43,621 bases of DNA, taken from Balnearium lithotrophicum. GTDB lineage: Bacteria > Aquificota > Aquificia > Desulfurobacteriales > Desulfurobacteriaceae. The notes beneath the pieces were generated by a model, which saw only the letters and a list, made by a program, of their open reading frames with translations, made no database searches and was not told the DNA's origin. Numbering within the stretch: the stretch's first letter is position 1; each line of letters opens with the position of its first letter. The DNA is taken from the NCBI RefSeq assembly GCF_900182585.1, contig NZ_FXTM01000020.1, forward strand, positions 1 through 43,621. Reading direction: 5' to 3'. Shown here in pieces: positions 35,978 through 43,621 of this stretch. The position numbers were made by a program, and so were the translations under genes.

Positions 35978-36427
35978 CTACTTAATATCATCATTTGTTA
36001 GGATAATCGTAACGGGACCGTCGTTGATAAGGTGGACCTTCATATCTGCCCCAAAAATTCCCGTCTTAACAGGAACTTCCCTCCTCTTACACTCCTCAAC
36101 AAAGAGGTTAAAGAACTCCTCAGCCCTTATCGGTTCCTCCGATGATTGAAAGCTTGGACGCCTTCCCTTTCTACAGTCTGCAGCCAACGTAAAGTTAGGA
36201 ACAGCCAGAATCTCACCGTTAATATCCTTAACGGATAGGTTCATCTTTCCTAAGGAGTCCTCAAAAATTCTCAAGTTAACAACTTTATCTGCCATTTTCT
36301 CAACAAAGGACTTTAAATCCCCCTTTTCAAATCCCACTAAGACAACCAATCCCTGACCAATTTCAGAAACGGTCTCACCTCCTACAACAACCTTTCCCGA
36401 TAGAACCCTCTGAATACAAGCCTTCAT
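35978..36427 (-). CDS. dtd: D-aminoacyl-tRNA deacylase with variant SQxTL motif
   Basis: Dtd removes D-amino acids (and glycine) wrongly attached to tRNA. The 149-residue protein has the N-terminal M-K-A-C-I-Q-R-V, the catalytic loop ending in T80-L81, the K-G-R-R-P-S-F block and the cross-subunit G-P motif (D-G-P-V-T). The first motif, normally S-Q-x-T-L, reads P77-N-F-T-L, so two residues lining the substrate pocket differ from the family. The start ATG is 3 bases after the marC stop. Confidence 0.9.
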   Translation of the reverse strand: MKACIQRVLSGKVVVGGETVSEIGQGLVVLVGFEKGDLKSFVEKMADKVVNLRIFEDSLGKMNLSVKDINGEILAVPNFTLAADCRKGRRPSFQSSEEPIRAEEFFNLFVEECKRREVPVKTGIFGADMKVHLINDGPVTIILTNDDIK

Positions 36428-36430
36428 TTC

Positions 36431-37042
36431 CTACCCCTGAATCCATAAATGTTTTATTCCATCAACGATAAACTGAGAACCTAAAGCTCCAACAAACAGA
36501 CCAAATATCCTAACGGTCACCCCAATCCCCGTTTTACCCAATCTCCTTGAGAACCAAGCCGAGTTCAGTATAAAAAAGTAAATTACGAAAACTGAAATTA
36601 CAACAGCCAGAAAAAGCTGAAAAAGTCCAGATAGACTGTGAACCTCCTCCTTAAAGATTAGGAGAGCCGTAAAGGCTCCTGGACCGAACAGGATGGGAAT
36701 GCCTATGGGAATAACAGAAATGTCGTCCTTTTCCGCTGTTGCACTCTCCTCTCTATCTGTGTGTTTTGTTTTAGGTGGATGGGCCTGAAGCATTTGAAAT
36801 GCCATGTGAAGTAGAATGAGACCACCGAAAATCTTAATGCTGTAGATATTGACACCTAAGAGTTTTAAAAGTGTATCTCCTGCAATTATGGTAACAATAG
36901 AGGCTATGAGTACTGTTAGGGAGGATTTAAAGGCAATCTTCTTAACTTCCTTTGCTGAAGTTACAATCGTTGCAACGAGAATTGCAGCAAATATGGGGTC
37001 TATAATTGATACGAGGGATATGAGAAACTTTAAAAATGCCAA
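36431..37042 (-). CDS. MarC family integral membrane protein
   Basis: A 203-residue protein with six membrane helices. The MarC/NAAT family pattern is visible: I-D-P near the start, A-F-K-S, G-G-L-I-L-L-x-M-A-F-Q-M-L with a charged cytoplasmic loop after it, and I-G-I-P-I-L-F-G-P-G-A-F. Family members have been described as neutral amino-acid transporters, though most functions are unproven. Start TTG has GGAGGAAG upstream and overlaps the prenyltransferase gene by 13 bases. Confidence 0.88.
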   Translation of the reverse strand: MAFLKFLISLVSIIDPIFAAILVATIVTSAKEVKKIAFKSSLTVLIASIVTIIAGDTLLKLLGVNIYSIKIFGGLILLHMAFQMLQAHPPKTKHTDREESATAEKDDISVIPIGIPILFGPGAFTALLIFKEEVHSLSGLFQLFLAVVISVFVIYFFILNSAWFSRRLGKTGIGVTVRIFGLFVGALGSQFIVDGIKHLWIQG

Positions 37043-37905
37043 CTCTTCCTCCAGAGGAAGTCGGCAAGTGTAAAGAAAAACACCGTTAGTGATATGTAAC
37101 CATTGAGGTTGAAGAATGCATATCCTATCTTTGACCTATCCCTTGAAACTATTAAGTGCTCCTTAACCATAAAAACAGCTGAAATCAGTATTCCTAAGTA
37201 GTAGAGAAGTCCCAAATCTTCCATCAAACCAACAGAAATGAGACCCAATAGTGTTATCAGGTGAAAGAGTTTTGAGAGAAGGAGAGCTCTATCCTCTCCC
37301 AACTTTGAAGGAATTGAGTAGATTCCCTCTCTCCTGTCAAACTCCACATCCTGAAGGGCATAGATAATGTCAAACCCTGCAATCCAGAATGCAACAGAAA
37401 TAAACAACAGTATTCCAGTCAAATCAAACGTTCCCCTTATTGCTATCCATGCTCCCAAGGGAGCAAGGGCAACGGCAATTCCAAGAACTATGTGACACAA
37501 TGCAGTAAATCTCTTTGTAAAGGAGTAGAGAGTCAGAATGAAAATAGCCAATGGAGAAAGTTCAAAGGCAAGTTTGTTAAGCTTGTATGCCGAGTAAACC
37601 ATAACAGCAAAGCCTAAAACAGCAAGAACATAAGCTTCTGTCCTCTTAACAATCCCCCTTGGAATGTGTCTATTCGCAGTTCTCGGGTTCTTTGCATCAA
37701 TCTCAGCATCTATTGCCCTGTTTAAACTCATTGCAGCAGTTCTTGCTCCAAAGAGGGCAACGGATATCCAGAAGAGCTGATAGAGTGAGGGAATTCCTTT
37801 GGCAGCAATGAGTGCCGCTGTAAGGGCAAATGGAAGGGCAAAAACGGTATGTTCAACCTTTATAAGCTCCATGTAGTTCTTTATCTTTCCAAAAATTTCT
37901 TCCAT
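37030..37905 (-). CDS. UbiA-family prenyltransferase, MqnP-like
   Basis: A 291-residue integral membrane enzyme that attaches a polyprenyl chain to an aromatic acid. The two Asp-rich motifs are present: N-R-A-I-D-A-E-I-D (about residues 62-70) and Y-A-L-Q-D-V-E-F-D (about 180-188), among eight or nine membrane helices. The N-R-x-x-D-x-x-I-D-x-x-N-P-R-T form is typical of the subgroup used in menaquinone synthesis by the futalosine pathway (MqnP), which Desulfurobacteriaceae would need. A role in ubiquinone synthesis is unlikely in an anaerobe. The start overlaps the HAD gene stop (TAATG). Confidence 0.85.
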   Translation of the reverse strand: MEEIFGKIKNYMELIKVEHTVFALPFALTAALIAAKGIPSLYQLFWISVALFGARTAAMSLNRAIDAEIDAKNPRTANRHIPRGIVKRTEAYVLAVLGFAVMVYSAYKLNKLAFELSPLAIFILTLYSFTKRFTALCHIVLGIAVALAPLGAWIAIRGTFDLTGILLFISVAFWIAGFDIIYALQDVEFDRREGIYSIPSKLGEDRALLLSKLFHLITLLGLISVGLMEDLGLLYYLGILISAVFMVKEHLIVSRDRSKIGYAFFNLNGYISLTVFFFTLADFLWRKSWHF

Positions 37906-38705
37906 TACCCTTCTTCCTCAATGAGTTCAATACACTCACCTACGTTATTAAAAACATAATCGGGCCTAAGGTTTTTCTCTATTGAGTTAAGGATTGAAAT
38001 ATCCCTGTACTTCCCACTTAGAACGAAAACTGTCTTAAACCCTACTCTCCTCTTTCCCTCTGCAAGGTCTGTGAATGGGTCATCGCTCACCATGTAAACC
38101 TTTTCAGGTTCAGAGATTCCTAATAGCTCAAAAGCTCTTTTAAAGTACTCCTCAGAGGGTTTTCCAAATGAAACCACAGTTTTATTTCCTGCGTACGACA
38201 GCGCAGTTGCAAGGGCTCCAACGCTCGGCCCCACGAGCCCATCGGGGTCAAGAATTACCCTGTTCATATGGAAGGAAAAGAGCTTTGCGTTTTCAAGAAC
38301 CAAAGCTGAAGTTGCTATCTTGAGTTTTTCGTAGTTAATCTCCCTGTCCCTTCCGACAACAACAGCATCAACCCTATGGTCGTTCCTTACCTCAAATCCC
38401 TCCTCCCTGAAAAACTCCTTAATCTTCTCCGTTCCTAAAAAGTAGAGTCTTTTAACGTTCTCTTTTCTTAAAAACTCTCTGGCCAAAAGTGAGGGAGAGA
38501 GAAGTTTTCTCCTGTTAACATTAAATCCCTTCTCCTTCAGTATCTCTATTAAAACGTCTGGCTTTTCCGTCGAGTTGTTTGTTGCAACTATCCAGGGAAT
38601 GCCTTTTCTGTCTAAATATTCAGTAAACTCTAAAGCCTCTAAAAATGGGGTGTAACTTTTATCCCTCACCAAGGTTCCCTCAAGGTCTAAAAGGAAACCT
38701 ACCAT
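37905..38705 (-). CDS. HAD-IIA family hydrolase (NagD-like)
   Basis: A 266-residue haloacid-dehalogenase-type phosphatase with a cap between motifs II and III, as in NagD and p-nitrophenyl phosphatases. Motif I is D-L-E-G-T, with Glu where the general acid Asp is usual. Motif II is A-T-N-N-S-T, motif III is the K in F-G-K-P-S-E-E, and motif IV is V-S-D-D-P-F-T-D. The substrate is unknown. It is the first gene of the six-gene operon down to bioW. The start codon at 38705 has GGGAGGA upstream. Confidence 0.87.
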   Translation of the reverse strand: MVGFLLDLEGTLVRDKSYTPFLEALEFTEYLDRKGIPWIVATNNSTEKPDVLIEILKEKGFNVNRRKLLSPSLLAREFLRKENVKRLYFLGTEKIKEFFREEGFEVRNDHRVDAVVVGRDREINYEKLKIATSALVLENAKLFSFHMNRVILDPDGLVGPSVGALATALSYAGNKTVVSFGKPSEEYFKRAFELLGISEPEKVYMVSDDPFTDLAEGKRRVGFKTVFVLSGKYRDISILNSIEKNLRPDYVFNNVGECIELIEEEG

Positions 38706-38733
38706 TTAATCCTCCCATCCTTTAATCTCGGCG

Positions 38734-38739
38734 ATTATA
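38734..38739 (-). promoter_or_regulatory. Candidate -10 element for the HAD-to-bioW operon
   Basis: Minus-strand TATAAT, 29 bases before the HAD gene start, with an A/T-rich stretch upstream but no clear -35. It lies in the 96-base divergent gap with lysS. Confidence 0.35.
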
Positions 38740-38801
38740 CACTACCAAATTTAAAAAAAATCGGCTAACTTTTAAGGGGCAAACTTGGTAAGGAGAGAGA
38801 T

Positions 38802-40349
38802 ATGGCAGAGGAGAGAATTTTAGAGCAGAGAAAGGAAAAAGTAGAGAAACTGAAGGAACTTGGTTATGAACCCTACGCATACAGGTACGAAACAAACGCA
38901 AAGGCGGGAGAACTCTTAGAGAAGTTCGGAAGAGTTAAGGAAGGAGAGGAAAGGGAGAATGAGGAGCTCCCGAAAGATGAGTTTTCATTGGCCGGAAGAA
39001 TAATGTCAATGAGAGTTATGGGAAAGGCCGCCTTTTTCCACATTCAGGATGAGAGCGGAAGGATTCAGTGTTACATAAGGAAGGACTCCGTTGGAGAGGA
39101 GTTCTACAACAAGGTATTTAAGAAGCTCATAGACATTGGGGATATTGTAGGAGTGAGGGGAACACTGTTTAGGACGAGAACAGGGGAGCTCACTCTTGAA
39201 GTAAAGGAAATGGTACCTCTAACAAAATCCTTAAGACCTCTACCGGAAAAGTGGCACGGCCTTAAGGATACAGAGAAAAGGTACCGCCAGAGGTACTTGG
39301 ACTTAATAGTAAACCCTGAAGTGAGGGAAATTTTCAGGACGAGAACAAAAGTTATTAAGAAAATAAGGGAGTTTTTGGACAGTAGGGGATTTATAGAAGT
39401 TGAAACTCCAATTTTGCAGCCTATCGCCTCTGGAGCTGCTGCAAGGCCTTTCATCACACACTACAACGCCCTTGATATTGACGTTTACCTGAGAATTGCT
39501 CCAGAGCTCTACCTCAAAAGGCTTTTAGTCGGTGGAATTGAAAGGGTCTACGAGTTAGGTAAGAACTTTAGAAACGAGGGAATAAGCACACGCCACAACC
39601 CAGAGTTTACTATGGTTGAGTGGTACATGGCCTACGCAGACTACAACGACCTTATGGAGATGACCGAGGAGCTCTTTGAGTTTCTCTTAGACGAGATATT
39701 CGGAAAGGGAGTAAGGGAAATAGAGTACCAGGGAGAAAAACTCTCCTTTAAAAGGCCCTTCAGGAGGATTTCCTACTTAGGGGAGCTGTCAAGGAAAACG
39801 GGACTTACCGAGGAGGAGCTCCTCCACGACGAGGATAAGGTGCTTCAGAAGGTAAAGGAGGTTGGAATAGAGAGGGCTGAAGAACTCTCTCACTTTAAGA
39901 GGGTTCAAGAGCTCTTTGAGGCATTGGTTGAGCCGGAACTAATACAGCCAACCTTCGTAGTTGACTTTCCAAAGGCCATTTCTCCACTTGCAAAGGAGAA
40001 GAGGGGAAATCCGGAATTGGTAGAGAGGTTTGAGCTCTTTGTCTTTGGAAGGGAAATAGCAAATGCCTACACAGAACTTAACAATCCTAAGGAGCAGGAG
40101 GAGAGGTTCAAGCAGCAGCTTGAGGAAAGGGCAAAGGGCGATGAGGAGGCAATGGAGTACGATGCAGACTTCATTACTGCCCTTGAGTACGGAATGCCTC
40201 CAACGGCAGGTGAAGGTATAGGAATAGACAGGCTTGTTATGCTCTTTACAAACAAGGATTCAATAAGGGAGGTTTTACTCTTCCCTCAGCTGAGGCCTGA
40301 AAAGAGGTGTGGAGAGGAAATCTGCCAGTTGGAACCTGAGGAGAAATGA
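38802..40349 (+). CDS. lysS: Lysine-tRNA ligase (class II)
   Basis: LysRS charges tRNA-Lys. The 515-residue protein has an N-terminal OB-fold anticodon-binding domain (about 55-155, [11 protein letters not shown]) and a class II catalytic domain. Motif 1 lies around residues 185-215. Motif 2 is [15 protein letters not shown], and motif 3 is [10 protein letters not shown] near residue 470. Start ATG has AAGGAGAG upstream. Its stop overlaps the lolC start (ATGA), so it heads a four-gene operon ending in tyrS. Confidence 0.97.
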   Translation: MAEERILEQRKEKVEKLKELGYEPYAYRYETNAKAGELLEKFGRVKEGEERENEELPKDEFSLAGRIMSMRVMGKAAFFHIQDESGRIQCYIRKDSVGEEFYNKVFKKLIDIGDIVGVRGTLFRTRTGELTLEVKEMVPLTKSLRPLPEKWHGLKDTEKRYRQRYLDLIVNPEVREIFRTRTKVIKKIREFLDSRGFIEVETPILQPIASGAAARPFITHYNALDIDVYLRIAPELYLKRLLVGGIERVYELGKNFRNEGISTRHNPEFTMVEWYMAYADYNDLMEMTEELFEFLLDEIFGKGVREIEYQGEKLSFKRPFRRISYLGELSRKTGLTEEELLHDEDKVLQKVKEVGIERAEELSHFKRVQELFEALVEPELIQPTFVVDFPKAISPLAKEKRGNPELVERFELFVFGREIANAYTELNNPKEQEERFKQQLEERAKGDEEAMEYDADFITALEYGMPPTAGEGIGIDRLVMLFTNKDSIREVLLFPQLRPEKRCGEEICQLEPEEK

Positions 40350-41575
40350 ACCCACTTTTAAAGTGGTTAGCCCTTAGAAACTTAAAACCTAAAAAGGGCT
40401 ACCTATCCTTTGCGTTTCTTATAGCCGTTTTGGGGGTGGTCGTTGGAGTGGCCGCCCTGATAGTTGTCAATGCAGTAATGACGGGATTTCAGGATGCAAT
40501 AAAGGAGAGGTTACTTTCAGCAAATGCAGACATCATCGTAATGAGGAGGGGAGGAGCTCCCTTTGTTAAGTACAGGTATGCAGAGAGGAAAATATCTGAA
40601 ATTCCCCACGTTGTAGGAACTGAACCCTTCATCTACGTTCCCGTTATGGCTACAACGGGAAGGGCTGACACTGCATCAAGTGCCTCATTGAGGGGATGTG
40701 TACCTGAGAAGGAGCCAAAGGTTACCTCAATCCCAAAACACATAGTACTTGGAGATTGGGAGCTCTTTAAAAGAAACCCTAGTGGAGTTGTGATAGGAAG
40801 GCAGCTTGCCGATACTTTGGGAGTAACACTTGGAGACCAGATAAAGTTGATTTCACCGATAGGAAGGAAAACACCCTTTGGCGTCTTTCCAAGAACTGCT
40901 ACCTACACAGTTGTCGGAATATTTGAAGTGGGAATGTACCAGTTTGACTCATCCTTAGTCCTTGCCCATATAGAGACTGTCAGAAGGGATTTCGGATTTG
41001 GAGACTTAGTCACAGGAATAATGGTAAAGGTTGATAAGTTGGAAAGTGTTAAAGGAGTTGAAAAGGAAATAGAGAAAACACTTGGAAAGGACTACGTTGC
41101 TGAGGATTGGATTTCACTTAACAAGAGTCTCTTTTCAGCCCTGAAGCTTGAAAAACTTGCAATGTTTTTAATCCTAACCCTCATAGTAATAGTTGCCTCC
41201 TTCAACATATCGAGTCTTTTAATGATGAACGTGAACAACAGGGCAAGGGAGATAGCAATACTGAAAACTGTTGGAGCTCTAAACGGCTTCATCCTAAAAG
41301 TCTTCGTTCTCCAGGGCTTCTTTATAGGGCTGATAGGAACGGCAATTGGAGAAGTACTGGGAATAGGAATTTCCATTTTTGGGGAAAAGTACAAACTAAT
41401 ACCCCTTCCTCCAGACGTTTACTACATAGACCACCTTCCCTTTAAACTTCACCTAACAGACTGTTTGGTTGCAGCTGCTGCAGCTATATTAATCAGTACA
41501 GTAGCAACAATCTACCCGGCGCTGAGGGCAGCAAAAACAGACCCTGTGAAAGTTCTTAGGATGGGAGAAGACTAA
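40346..41575 (+). CDS. Lipoprotein-releasing ABC transporter permease (LolC/LolE type)
   Basis: A 409-residue inner-membrane protein with membrane helix one at about 22-48, a large periplasmic MacB-like domain (about 50-265) and three C-terminal helices (about 270-295, 320-345 and 375-398) forming the FtsX domain. The last part has the usual L[18 protein letters not shown] coupling sequence. It extracts mature lipoproteins for transfer to the outer membrane, which suits the lipoprotein genes seen here. No LolD ATPase gene is adjacent. It overlaps lysS by 4 bases and abuts the acetyltransferase gene with no gap. Confidence 0.9.
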   Translation: MNPLLKWLALRNLKPKKGYLSFAFLIAVLGVVVGVAALIVVNAVMTGFQDAIKERLLSANADIIVMRRGGAPFVKYRYAERKISEIPHVVGTEPFIYVPVMATTGRADTASSASLRGCVPEKEPKVTSIPKHIVLGDWELFKRNPSGVVIGRQLADTLGVTLGDQIKLISPIGRKTPFGVFPRTATYTVVGIFEVGMYQFDSSLVLAHIETVRRDFGFGDLVTGIMVKVDKLESVKGVEKEIEKTLGKDYVAEDWISLNKSLFSALKLEKLAMFLILTLIVIVASFNISSLLMMNVNNRAREIAILKTVGALNGFILKVFVLQGFFIGLIGTAIGEVLGIGISIFGEKYKLIPLPPDVYYIDHLPFKLHLTDCLVAAAAAILISTVATIYPALRAAKTDPVKVLRMGED

Positions 41576-42091
41576 TTGAAGGGAAAAATTAGAAAGGCAA
41601 GGATAAGCGATGCTGAGGAAATTCAGTTCTTAATTAACGAGTATGCTAAACAGGGCCTTATGCTTCCAAAGACGCTTCAGAGTATCTTTGAGGATATAAG
41701 GGAGTTCTGGGTTTACGAGGAGGATGGAAAGATACTCGGTAGCTGTGCCCTAAAAATTTTCTGGGATGACCTTGCAGAGGTTCGCTCTTTAGCGGTCGCT
41801 CCAGAGCACACGAAAAAGGGAATAGGAACTGCCCTTGTGAAAGCAGCCCTTGAGGAGGCTAAGGAGCTTGGAATCCCAAGGGTTTTTACACTAACTTATC
41901 AGGTTGGATTTTTCGAAAAGTTGGGATTTAAAGTTATTGATAAGGAAAAACTACCCCAGAAAATCTGGAGGGACTGTATAAACTGTGTAAAATTCCCAAA
42001 CTGCGACGAAACTGCTTTGGAAATAAATCTCTTGGAGAGGAAGAATGACACCAGAAGAACAGTTAAAAGTGATAAAGAGAGGAACGGCTGA
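41576..42091 (+). CDS. GNAT acetyltransferase, short ArgA (N-acetylglutamate synthase) type
   Basis: A 171-residue GNAT-fold enzyme. The acetyl-CoA pyrophosphate loop is visible in [16 protein letters not shown] (about 71-86), and F-F-E-K-L-G-F follows. The tail [21 protein letters not shown] is characteristic of the stand-alone N-acetylglutamate synthases that begin arginine synthesis in many anaerobes and actinobacteria. The start is TTG directly after the lolC stop, with GGGAG eight bases upstream. The last 47 bases overlap tyrS, so the final residues are constrained by two frames. Confidence 0.82.
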   Translation: MKGKIRKARISDAEEIQFLINEYAKQGLMLPKTLQSIFEDIREFWVYEEDGKILGSCALKIFWDDLAEVRSLAVAPEHTKKGIGTALVKAALEEAKELGIPRVFTLTYQVGFFEKLGFKVIDKEKLPQKIWRDCINCVKFPNCDETALEINLLERKNDTRRTVKSDKERNG

Positions 42092-43286
42092 GATAATAAA
42101 TGAGGAGGAGCTCTTAGAGAAACTGAAATACGGAAGGAAACTTAGAGTAAAGGCCGGATTTGACCCAACAGCTCCAGATTTACACTTGGGTCATACAGTT
42201 CTACTCTGGAAGTTAAGGGATTTTCAGGAGTTGGGTCACGAGGTTTACTTTTTAATCGGTGACTTTACTGCAATGATAGGGGACCCGACGGGAAAAAATG
42301 AGACAAGGCCTCCACTTACAAGGGAGCAGGTTTTGAAGAATGCAGAAACCTACGCTCAGCAGGTTTTTAAGATACTCGACCCTGAAAAAACTGTAGTCGT
42401 ATTCAACAGCGAGTGGTTGGGCTCAATGACTGCAGCAGACCTGATAAAACTCACTTCAAAGTATACTGTAGCAAGGATGCTTGAAAGGGACGACTTTGAG
42501 AAGAGATTCAAGGAAGGAAGGCCTATCCACATTCACGAATTCATCTATCCCTTACTCCAGGGGTACGATTCTGTTGAGCTTAAAGCGGACGTTGAATTGG
42601 GAGGGACAGACCAGAAGTTTAACCTCCTCATGGGAAGGCACCTTCAGAGGGAGTTTGGACAGGAGGAACAGGTCTGCATAATGATGCCAATACTTGAGGG
42701 GCTCGATGGTGTTCAGAAGATGAGCAAATCCCTTGGAAACTACATAGGAATCTTGGAGCCCCCTGAGGAGCAGTTTGGAAAGGTAATGAGGATTTCCGAT
42801 GAGCTAATGTGGAGGTACTACAGACTCGTTACGAGAATTCCCGAAGAAGAGATAGATGAAATGGAAAGACTTGTTAAGGAAGGGAAGCTCCACCCTATGG
42901 AGGTTAAAAAGAAACTTGCTGAAACGATAGTCAGGATCTTCCACGGAGAGGAGGCTGCAAAACGGGCAAGGGAGCACTTTGAGAGGGTATTTTCAAGGAG
43001 GGAGCTCCCTGAGGAGATTCCAGAACCAAAAGTTCAGGTTCCTGAAAATCCCGTCTGGCTCCCAATTTTATTAAGGGAGACTGGACTTGTAAAGTCGACG
43101 AGCGAGGCCAGAAGGCAGATTAGGGGAGGCGGAGTAAGAATTAACGGAGAGAAGGTTAAAGATGAACAGTTAAAAGTTGACGTACTAAAAGGAGAGTTAA
43201 TTCTTCAGGTTGGAAAGAGACGCTTTGTCAAGATAAAGCCGGAGAACGTGTTGAAGTTCAGAAAGAAGGTGGACACCCTAAAATAA
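42045..43286 (+). CDS. tyrS: Tyrosine-tRNA ligase
   Basis: TyrRS charges tRNA-Tyr. The 413-residue class I enzyme has the HIGH-type motif D-L-H-L-G-H-T (about residue 47), the tyrosine pocket G-T-D-Q-K-F-N, the K-M-S-K-S motif (about 225-229) and a C-terminal S4 RNA-binding domain (about 340-400, with R[13 protein letters not shown]). ATG 42045 has GGAGAGGAAG upstream. From 43249 on, the DNA is identical to the insertion-sequence end. The last twelve or so codons and the TAA at 43284-43286 are therefore supplied by that element. The core fold should be intact. Confidence 0.96.
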   Translation: MTPEEQLKVIKRGTAEIINEEELLEKLKYGRKLRVKAGFDPTAPDLHLGHTVLLWKLRDFQELGHEVYFLIGDFTAMIGDPTGKNETRPPLTREQVLKNAETYAQQVFKILDPEKTVVVFNSEWLGSMTAADLIKLTSKYTVARMLERDDFEKRFKEGRPIHIHEFIYPLLQGYDSVELKADVELGGTDQKFNLLMGRHLQREFGQEEQVCIMMPILEGLDGVQKMSKSLGNYIGILEPPEEQFGKVMRISDELMWRYYRLVTRIPEEEIDEMERLVKEGKLHPMEVKKKLAETIVRIFHGEEAAKRAREHFERVFSRRELPEEIPEPKVQVPENPVWLPILLRETGLVKSTSEARRQIRGGGVRINGEKVKDEQLKVDVLKGELILQVGKRRFVKIKPENVLKFRKKVDTLK

Positions 43287-43318
43287 GATTTGAACTCCAA
43301 CAAAAGGAGGTGTCCACC
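43250..43318 (+). repeat. Interleaved inverted repeats in the IS leader
   Basis: Four arms occur in the order A-B-A'-B'. A is GTTGAAGTTCA (43250-43260), B is GGTGGACACC (43268-43277), A' is TGAACTCCAAC (43291-43301, one mismatch to the complement of A), and B' is GGTGTCCACC (43309-43318, perfect complement of B). The A-B and A'-B' gaps are both 7 bases. B' overlaps the last two bases of the AGGAGG ribosome site (43305-43310) and ends just before the ATG at 43320. The same set lies inverted at 26-94. Confidence 0.85.
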
Positions 43319-43319
43319 A

Positions 43320-43621
43320 ATGAAACAATTAAAGAAATTCAAAGGTGCATCCCTGCACATATCAAATACACCCTTCAAAAAAACAATCAAAAGAGGAACG
43401 AAAATCAAAACCAAACTCGACCTAACAAAAGACCCAAACGTGAGAAAAAGACTTAAATGGATTCAACACTACGAAAAACACCAAAATGCAAGACTAACCT
43501 GCAGATACTTCGGAATAAGTCCAACCACCTTCTACAAATGGAAAAATAGATACAAAAAGTACGGTTTAGAAGGCCTCAAAGACAGAAACAAAAGACCTCA
43601 CAGAGTAAGACAACCTCAGAT
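43320..43621 (+). CDS. Transposase with N-terminal helix-turn-helix, partial
   Basis: The first 100 residues of a transposase, open to the window end. A basic N-terminal tail (MKQLKKFKGASLHISN...) precedes a helix-turn-helix with W-I-Q-H-Y-E-K-H-Q-N-A-R-L-T-C-R-Y-F-G-I-S (about 46-66), then T-F-Y-K-W-K-x-R-Y-K-K-Y-G-L-E-G-L-K-D-R (70-89). This is the pattern shared by IS481- and IS3-type integrase-core transposases. The DDE core lies outside the window. Start ATG follows AGGAGG by nine bases. Coding is markedly A-rich compared with tyrS. Confidence 0.85.
   Translation, partial: MKQLKKFKGASLHISNTPFKKTIKRGTKIKTKLDLTKDPNVRKRLKWIQHYEKHQNARLTCRYFGISPTTFYKWKNRYKKYGLEGLKDRNKRPHRVRQPQ

Larger units (their letters stand above)
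43249..43621 (+). mobile_element. Insertion sequence, 5' end and start of transposase, cut by window end
   Basis: Identity with the inverse of positions 1-95 begins at 43249, immediately inside the tyrS 3' end, which marks the element boundary. The element consists of a 71-base leader with interleaved inverted repeats followed by the transposase gene. The type resembles IS481/IS3-like elements judged from the transposase N terminus. The other end is not in the window, so terminal repeats and target duplication cannot be checked. Confidence 0.8.

Overview
The window looks like a chromosomal segment of a thermophilic, anaerobic, chemolithoautotrophic bacterium of the Aquificota, most likely the Desulfurobacteriaceae (Desulfurobacterium/Thermovibrio relatives). 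The reasons are a CO-dehydrogenase-scaffold enzyme, haem-lipoprotein and system II cytochrome c maturation genes, BioW, a futalosine-type UbiA prenyltransferase, CarD, bactofilin, lysine- and arginine-rich proteins, and very tight gene packing with many GTG/TTG starts and 1-4 bp start/stop overlaps. The genus call is inference from protein character only. No tRNA, rRNA, CRISPR array or prophage was seen, and no gene-free stretch exceeds about 140 bp.

Layout. Positions 1-95 and 43249-43343 are perfect reverse complements. They are the 5' ends of two outward-facing copies of the same insertion sequence, and the right copy runs off the window as a helix-turn-helix transposase. The left copy cuts into an SLBB-repeat polysaccharide export gene that also carries a frameshift at an A7 run (96-2136); a Wzi-like outer-membrane capsule assembly protein follows (2147-3703). 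Next comes a compact redox-stress locus (3700-7156): a NifX-like cofactor-binding protein, a CooS-scaffold enzyme whose active-site ligands match those of hybrid cluster protein rather than Ni-CODH, a YgbA-type nitrosative-stress protein and a cysteine-free Crp/Fnr regulator. A near-consensus FNR-type box sits 41.5 bp upstream of the predicted start point of the CooS-like gene.

From 14083 down to 6512 runs one minus-strand series: hisD, pyrB, a triheme cytochrome lipoprotein, pyrC, a Clp-fold membrane protease, carD, a PIN-TRAM protein, ispD and the Crp/Fnr gene. Divergent from it are ccsA and a short ResB-like gene, which should attach haem to the cytochrome. A divergent potassium-channel-like gene and ligA follow. 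From 28627 down to 18786 lies an eight-gene efflux operon (TetR, EmrA, EmrB, TolC, HlyD lipoprotein, double ATPase, two permeases) with a palindromic operator at its promoter. Housekeeping genes follow: purU, glmS, mnmE, an M23 peptidase with bactofilin, then a minus-strand operon (HAD phosphatase, MqnP-like prenyltransferase, MarC, Dtd, MscS, BioW), and a plus-strand operon lysS-lolC-argA-like-tyrS that ends inside the right IS copy.

Most notable: (1) a hybrid-cluster CODH-scaffold enzyme in an apparent NO/hydroxylamine stress locus, with its own FNR-like control; (2) the palindrome GAGCTC occurring about 69 times by eye, roughly ten times expectation, but absent from the AT-rich capsule and channel genes; (3) interleaved inverted repeats in the IS leader that could fold over the transposase ribosome-binding site.
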